The position numbers were made by a program, and so were the translations under genes. The notes below the pieces were generated by a model. It did no database searches. It saw nothing but the letters and a program-made list of their open reading frames with translations, and was not told where the DNA came from. Below are positions 28,484 through 34,227 of a stretch of 34,227 bases of DNA, in pieces. This DNA is from an uncultured Methylococcaceae bacterium (GTDB taxonomy: Bacteria > Pseudomonadota > Gammaproteobacteria > Methylococcales > Methylomonadaceae). The stretch spans positions 1 to 34,227 of the forward strand of contig CAIQNQ010000033.1 of the NCBI GenBank assembly GCA_903873165.1, read 5' to 3'. The stretch's first letter is position 1, and the number at the start of each line of letters is the position of its first letter.

Positions 28484-29202
28484 TGAAAAGTTTAGTGACG
28501 ATTTTATTGTTATTTACCTTGGCTTTTAGTGTTAGCGCATCTGAAGAGGTTGAATTACAAGAAGCTAATATTGATCTTTCTGATAGTGAATCTTTACAGC
28601 GCGGTGCACAACATTTTGTAACCTATTGTTTGGGTTGCCATTCAGCTAAGCATATGCGCTATTTGCGTTTTGCATTAGATGTGGGTGTTGATCCAAAGAA
28701 AGTGTTAAATGATATTGCTCCTGAAGGCGCGAGTATCTATGATCAGATTCATAGTGCTATGAATAAGCATGATGCAGAAAAGTGGTTTGGTGTTCAGCCG
28801 CCGGATTTATCGTTAATTGCTCGGTCACGTGGTGCAGATTGGTTGTATAGTTATTTAAAGAGTTATTATATTGATCCTTCAAGACCTTTTGGGGTAAATA
28901 ACTTGGTTTTTCAAGATACGGCAATGCCTAACCCACTGTGGAAGTTACAGGGTGAGCAACACGCTGAAGCTAGAAAGACCATTTATGGTGAGTATACTAA
29001 GTTAGAGTTGGATGAGCCAGGTAGTTTGTCCGAACGTGAGTTTGATTTGTTTGTAAATGACTTGGTTAATTTTCTAGTGTACGTAGGGGAGCCTGTTCAA
29101 CTAGAACGTGAGAGTTTGGGAAAATATGTATTATTGTTCTTAATAATATTCTTGGTGATAGCTTATATGCTGAAAAAAGAATATTGGAAAGATGTTGATT
29201 AA
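28483..29202 (+). CDS. petC: cytochrome c1 of the bc1 complex
   Basis: This 239-residue periplasmic heme protein passes electrons from the Rieske centre to soluble cytochrome c. A signal peptide (residues 1-20) is followed by the heme motif CLGCH (Cys49, Cys52, His53), the methionine ligand in DTAMPNPLW near residue 148, and a C-terminal anchor helix (about 212-232). The start overlaps the cytochrome b stop by one base, so all three subunits are translationally coupled. Confidence 0.97.
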   Translation: MKSLVTILLLFTLAFSVSASEEVELQEANIDLSDSESLQRGAQHFVTYCLGCHSAKHMRYLRFALDVGVDPKKVLNDIAPEGASIYDQIHSAMNKHDAEKWFGVQPPDLSLIARSRGADWLYSYLKSYYIDPSRPFGVNNLVFQDTAMPNPLWKLQGEQHAEARKTIYGEYTKLELDEPGSLSEREFDLFVNDLVNFLVYVGEPVQLERESLGKYVLLFLIIFLVIAYMLKKEYWKDVD

Positions 29203-29260
29203 TGTATTTTTAGAGTGAAAGCAGGGAAGTCTTTTCGTCATCGATGATGTAGATTGTAGT

Positions 29261-29288
29261 AGACGTCAACTCAAAAGGGTTGGCGTCT
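29261..29288. terminator. hairpin between petC and sspA
   Basis: AGACGTCAAC pairs with GTTGGCGTCT (ten pairs, one G-U) around an eight-base loop, and outer TGTAG/CTACA bases extend it. There is no T-run after it; a TACAAT hexamer (29293-29298) follows and may serve as the sspA -10. It may therefore be a weak terminator or a regulator site. Confidence 0.4.
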
Positions 29289-29338
29289 ATGCTACAATGT
29301 TCCTTTAATCGACCCATAGGTCCAAGAGGTTGTTAGTC

Positions 29339-29974
29339 GTGGCAAATAATATTACTCGTAGGTCTGTAATGACACTATTTTCATCGCCAACTTGTGCAAT
29401 GAGTCATTGTGCCCGTTTTGTTTTACACGAGAAAGCTGTTACGTCAGAAATAGAATTTTATGACCCGAATGAGCCGCCTGAAGACTTGTTAGAGCTTAAT
29501 CCTAATGGAACATCTCCAACGTTTATAGAGCGTGATTTGGTGCTTTATGATTCCAGAATTATTATGGAATATTTAGATGAGCGATTTCCGCATCCTCCGC
29601 TCCATCAAATGGATCCTGTTTCGCGTGCTAATGCGCGTATGATTATTAAGCGTATCGATGAAGATTGGTATGATCAACTTGGAAAGATAATAAGTTCAGG
29701 TGAAAAGAAAGCTTCGCAGGCAAAAAAAATATTAAAAGAAAGTATTTTAGCCGCCGAACCTGTTTTTGCAGCTAAACCTTATTTTATGAGTGATGAATTT
29801 TCTTTGATCGATTGTACTATTGCGCCATTGTTGTGGCGATTACCTAGTTTAGGCATTGATATAACCACTACAAATGAAGTTATTGCCGCTTATACTCAGC
29901 GAATTTTCAATAGACCTGCGTTTAAACGTAGTCTGAGTGATGCTGAACAAGAAATGATTGAATTAGTAAAATAA
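29339..29974 (+). CDS. sspA: stringent starvation protein A
   Basis: The protein has about 211 residues with a glutathione-transferase fold that binds RNA polymerase and alters transcription in starvation and stress. It aligns well by eye with the E. coli protein: RSVMTLFSSPTCAMSHCARF, DLLELNPNGTSPTF, SRIIMEYLDERFPHPPL (each quoted as a short landmark) and DEFSLIDCTIAPLLWRLP. The GTG at 29339 is preferred because AAGAGG lies nine bases upstream; a TTG at 29330 has no such site. sspB follows nine bases after the stop. Confidence 0.96.
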   Translation: MANNITRRSVMTLFSSPTCAMSHCARFVLHEKAVTSEIEFYDPNEPPEDLLELNPNGTSPTFIERDLVLYDSRIIMEYLDERFPHPPLHQMDPVSRANARMIIKRIDEDWYDQLGKIISSGEKKASQAKKILKESILAAEPVFAAKPYFMSDEFSLIDCTIAPLLWRLPSLGIDITTTNEVIAAYTQRIFNRPAFKRSLSDAEQEMIELVK

Positions 29975-29983
29975 ACCAATAAT

Positions 29984-30364
29984 ATGACTTCTCTAAAACC
30001 TTATTTAATTCGATCGATTTATGATTGGATAATGGATAACGATTTAACTCCCTATTTATTAGTGGATGCTGAAAATAGTCGGGCTATTCTGCCAGAGCAA
30101 TTAGTTGAAGATGGTAAGATTATCTTAAATATTAGACCGCAAGCCGTACAAGAACTCTCTTTAGGTAATGCGGAAATATTCTTCAAAGCGCGTTTTAGTG
30201 GTAAGTCGACGAATATTATCGTACCCATTTCTGCAGTTATGGCAATTTATGCTAAAGAAAATGGTAAGGGTATGATATTTGATCAAGAAGATGAAGCGTC
30301 TGATGAGCCACCTCCAACACCTACTAAGAAATCCACAAAGCCTAATCTACGCCTGGTAAAATAA
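29984..30364 (+). CDS. sspB: ClpXP adaptor SspB
   Basis: This 126-residue protein delivers ssrA-tagged peptides to the ClpXP protease. The N-terminal two-thirds is the tag-binding domain (RSIYDWIMDNDLTPYLLVD, then VPISAVMAIYAKENGKGM, shown as short landmarks). A short acidic and proline-rich linker leads to NLRLVK at the C-terminus, the ClpX-docking tail. The linker is shorter than in E. coli. It is co-oriented with sspA and probably in the same transcript. Confidence 0.95.
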   Translation: MTSLKPYLIRSIYDWIMDNDLTPYLLVDAENSRAILPEQLVEDGKIILNIRPQAVQELSLGNAEIFFKARFSGKSTNIIVPISAVMAIYAKENGKGMIFDQEDEASDEPPPTPTKKSTKPNLRLVK

Positions 30365-30406
30365 TCGCTCCAAATTAAAATAGTACAGTAGTTGGTAAAG
30401 TCGCCG

Positions 30407-30412
30407 TATAAT
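30407..30412 (+). promoter_or_regulatory. -10 box of guaB
   Basis: A perfect TATAAT lies 34 bases before the guaB ATG. The -35 region is unconvincing. A short leader of about 28 bases would contain the AGG ribosome-binding site. Confidence 0.4.
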
Positions 30413-30437
30413 AGCGAGTTATTTTAGAAGTAATTAG

Positions 30438-31913
<1,476 letters not shown>

Positions 31914-31957
31914 TTAGTTGTCGAGATTGTTTCTATTTCGCTTAATTACCTGTTTTA

Positions 31958-31990
31958 AACTATGAAGATCGGTTAACGATTTTCATAGTT
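31958..31990. other. perfect stem-loop between guaB and guaA
   Basis: AACTATGAAGATCG pairs with CGATTTTCATAGTT over 14 positions, one of them G-U, with a GTTAA loop. There is no T-run. A direct repeat GTTAACGA (31972-31979 and 31988-31995) overlaps its right half. It could be an RNA attenuator, a processing site or a protein-binding dyad controlling guaA relative to guaB. Confidence 0.5.
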
Positions 31991-32039
31991 AACGACATAA
32001 TCTAGGCACACTTTAGTTAATAAACCAACAAAGCATAAC

Positions 32040-33626
32040 GTGAATCAAAAATCTACCAACATCCATACCCATAAGATCCTTATTTTAGATTTCGGATCAC
32101 AATATACTCAGTTAATTGCGCGACGCATTCGTGAAATTGGCGTCTATTGTGAGATTTACTCATGTGAATGTACGGAAGCAGAAATTAAAGGCTTTGCACC
32201 CAATGGCATTATTTTATCAGGTGGGCCAGATACCGTAACAGAAGGCGATACACCTAGAGCGCCCCAGGTCGTGTTTGAGTTAGGTGTTCCCGTCTTAGGT
32301 ATTTGTTATGGTATGCAAACCATGACGGAGCAAATGGGCGGTAAGGTTGAAAGCTCAGATCATAGAGAATTTGGCTATGCACAAGTGAGAGCGCGTGGGC
32401 ATTCAAAATTATTAGCAGATATTGAAGATCATTTAACACCAGCAGGCTATGGCTTATTAGATGTCTGGATGAGTCATGGTGATCGTGTAGTTGAATTGCC
32501 AGAAGGCTTTATATTAATCGCCAGCTCTGATGGTGCGCCGATTGCGGGTATCGCCAATGAGGCTAAATCTTTCTATGCTTTACAATTTCATCCAGAAGTA
32601 ACTCATACTAAACAAGGTGGTCGCATCCTTTCGCGCTTTGTGCTTGATATCTGCGGTTGTGAAGCTTTATGGACAGCCAACAATATTATCGAAGATAGTA
32701 TTCAAGCCGTTAGGGAAAAAGTCGGTACCGATCATGTTATTTTAGGTTTATCAGGTGGTGTAGATTCTTCTGTGGTAGCCGCGCTCTTACATAAAGCCAT
32801 TAAAGATCAGTTAACCTGCGTGTTTGTCGATACTGGTTTGTTAAGGTTAAAAGAAGGCGATCAAGTGATGGCGACCTTTGCCGAGCACATGGGCGTTAAA
32901 GTGATTAGGGTTGATGCAGAGCAGCGTTATTTAGACGCTTTAGCGGGTATTACCGATCCAGAGCAGAAACGTAAAATTATTGGCAACCTATTTGTCGAGA
33001 TCTTTGATGAAGAAGCGGCAAAGATTAATGATGCAAAATGGTTAGCCCAAGGCACTATTTATCCAGATGTAATTGAATCAGCAGGCTCTAAGAGTGGTAA
33101 AGCGCATCTCATTAAATCGCATCATAATGTCGGTGGTTTACCTGAAAATATGTTATTAAAGCTGGTAGAGCCTTTACGAGAGTTATTTAAAGATGAAGTC
33201 AGACGTTTAGGCTTAGAACTTGGTTTACCAGCAGAGATGGTCTTTCGCCATCCTTTCCCTGGCCCTGGTTTAGGCGTTAGAATCTTGGGCGAAGTTAAAA
33301 AGCAATATGCAGACTTATTACGTCAGGCTGATGCTATCTTTATAGAAGAACTTTACCGTCATGATCTTTATGATAAAGTCAGTCAGGCTTTTGCCGTATT
33401 CTTGCCGGTAAAATCCGTAGGTGTGATGGGTGATGGGCGGCGTTATGATTATGTGATTGCGATTCGTGCGGTTGAAACGATCGATTTTATGACCGCACGT
33501 TGGGCGCATTTGCCTTATGAGTTTTTAGATCTGATTTCTCGCCGTATTATCAACGAAGTGCCTGGTATTTCTCGTGTGGCTTATGATATATCGGGTAAGC
33601 CACCTGCAACGATTGAATGGGAATAA
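32040..33626 (+). CDS. guaA: GMP synthase (glutamine-hydrolysing)
   Basis: This 528-residue enzyme converts XMP to GMP using ATP and the amide of glutamine. The N-terminal class I amidotransferase domain has the nucleophile in GICYGMQ and a HPEVTHT histidine. The ATP-pyrophosphatase domain has LSGGVDSSV, and the C-terminal dimerisation domain ends with PPATIEWE. The start is GTG at 32040 without an obvious ribosome-binding site; no nearby ATG is in frame. It overlaps tadA by ten bases. Confidence 0.98.
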   Translation: MNQKSTNIHTHKILILDFGSQYTQLIARRIREIGVYCEIYSCECTEAEIKGFAPNGIILSGGPDTVTEGDTPRAPQVVFELGVPVLGICYGMQTMTEQMGGKVESSDHREFGYAQVRARGHSKLLADIEDHLTPAGYGLLDVWMSHGDRVVELPEGFILIASSDGAPIAGIANEAKSFYALQFHPEVTHTKQGGRILSRFVLDICGCEALWTANNIIEDSIQAVREKVGTDHVILGLSGGVDSSVVAALLHKAIKDQLTCVFVDTGLLRLKEGDQVMATFAEHMGVKVIRVDAEQRYLDALAGITDPEQKRKIIGNLFVEIFDEEAAKINDAKWLAQGTIYPDVIESAGSKSGKAHLIKSHHNVGGLPENMLLKLVEPLRELFKDEVRRLGLELGLPAEMVFRHPFPGPGLGVRILGEVKKQYADLLRQADAIFIEELYRHDLYDKVSQAFAVFLPVKSVGVMGDGRRYDYVIAIRAVETIDFMTARWAHLPYEFLDLISRRIINEVPGISRVAYDISGKPPATIEWE

Positions 33627-34078
33627 ACCCAGAAGAAGATGAAGCATGGATGCGCTATGCTTTTCGCTTGGCGCAACGTGCAGAAGAATATGGAGAGGTG
33701 CCTGTTGGCGCCATTGTCGTTAAAAATAATCGCTGTATCGCAGAAGGTTGGAACAGCGTTATCACTCATCATGACCCTACCGCGCACGCTGAAGTCGTGG
33801 CATTAAGAGCCGCCGGCTTAGCCTTACAAAATTATAGAATCAACGATACGACTTTATACGTGACTTTAGAGCCATGTGTTATGTGTATGGGTGCCTTAGC
33901 TCATGGCAGAATAAAACGCTTGGTATTTGGAGCGTATGATCTCAAAAGAGGCGCTGTTTGTAATGCTTTAAGTTTGTCAGATGCCAGTTTCTTAAATCAT
34001 CGAATTGACTGGACGGGTGGCGTTTTAGAAGCTCAATGTGCAGAGCTGTTAAAAGACTTCTTTCGCGCTAGGCGTTAA
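33617..34078 (+). CDS. tadA: tRNA-specific adenosine deaminase
   Basis: This 153-residue zinc deaminase changes adenosine 34 to inosine in the anticodon of tRNA-Arg(ACG). The zinc and catalytic residues are in [10 protein letters not shown] and PCVMCMGAL. The ATG at 33617 overlaps guaA and gives an N-terminus of normal length; an internal ATG at 33650 would also keep the core. Translational coupling to guaA is likely. Confidence 0.96.
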   Translation: MGINPEEDEAWMRYAFRLAQRAEEYGEVPVGAIVVKNNRCIAEGWNSVITHHDPTAHAEVVALRAAGLALQNYRINDTTLYVTLEPCVMCMGALAHGRIKRLVFGAYDLKRGAVCNALSLSDASFLNHRIDWTGGVLEAQCAELLKDFFRARR

Positions 34079-34110
34079 AGCAATTACAACAAATACAGGT
34101 TCCGAAAAAA

Positions 34111-34227
34111 TTATACACCAGACAACAAGCTCTCATAGGGAATTCGCAAGCCTTCATGTAAGCGTTTAATCATGCGCAGACTCAAAGCGCGTTTACGATT
34201 TAATACTTCGGACACTCGACCACTAGA
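34111..34227 (-). CDS. C-terminal part of a HigA-type HTH antitoxin, cut by the window edge
   Basis: The last 38 codons of a minus-strand gene are visible, ending with the stop at 34111-34113. The peptide GRVSEVLNRKRALSLRMIK, then LHEGLRIPYESLL, matches the end of the helix-turn-helix in HigA-family antitoxins, where a conserved RVSEVLNRKR segment is followed by a leucine-rich helix. HigA neutralises the mRNA-cutting toxin HigB and represses their operon. Any higB would lie upstream of it, beyond the right edge. Confidence 0.7.
   Translation of the reverse strand, partial: SSGRVSEVLNRKRALSLRMIKRLHEGLRIPYESLLSGV

Overview
The window looks like chromosomal DNA of a moderately AT-rich gammaproteobacterium. 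The evidence is the mla genes-murA-hisG-hisD-hisC block, the petABC-sspA-sspB block, guaB-guaA-tadA, short-form HisG, SspA/SspB and a cytochrome b with a PVWY Qo motif. GlnN-type glutamine synthetase beside a porin and the 1232-residue flavin/Fe-S oxidoreductase would fit a methanotroph-like (Methylococcales) or related sulfur-oxidiser lineage. That placement is a guess, because no diagnostic marker such as pmo, mxa or sox is present.

Layout. (1) Positions 1-5940 are accessory. A cut-off gene on the minus strand comes first. Next is an unrecognised overlapping pair: a four-helix membrane protein with a large coiled domain, and a soluble SPFH/band-7-like protein with a long coiled-coil tail. 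A type II restriction-modification cassette follows (C5 methylase divergent from an HTH regulator that overlaps the endonuclease), then a half-size EamA-type membrane protein. (2) Positions 5941-11842 are a nitrogen block. Type III glutamine synthetase and an outer-membrane porin lie on the minus strand, each with a sigma-54-like -24/-12 sequence upstream. Type I glutamine synthetase (glnA) diverges from the porin and ends in a strong terminator. (3) Positions 12064-14892 encode one large protein joining a RelE/ParE-like N-terminus, a complete UvrD/Rep-type helicase core and a short ankyrin section. (4) Positions 15104-19318 hold the giant oxidoreductase and a YchJ-family SEC-C protein.

(5) Positions 19415-26261 are a dense run of mlaF, mlaE, mlaD, mlaB (mlaC and ibaG are missing from their usual places), murA, hisG, hisD and hisC, covering lipid asymmetry, peptidoglycan and histidine synthesis. 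(6) Positions 26460-30364 hold petABC (the cytochrome bc1 complex) followed by sspA and sspB. (7) Positions 30447-34078 hold guaB, guaA and tadA: GMP synthesis and tRNA wobble deamination. (8) The right edge cuts a HigA-like antitoxin gene on the minus strand.

The most notable parts are the coiled-coil/SPFH-like pair, the RelE-helicase-ankyrin fusion, and the apparent nitrogen-control (sigma-54/NtrC) signals that link GlnN and the porin. No tRNA, rRNA, CRISPR array or complete mobile element was seen.
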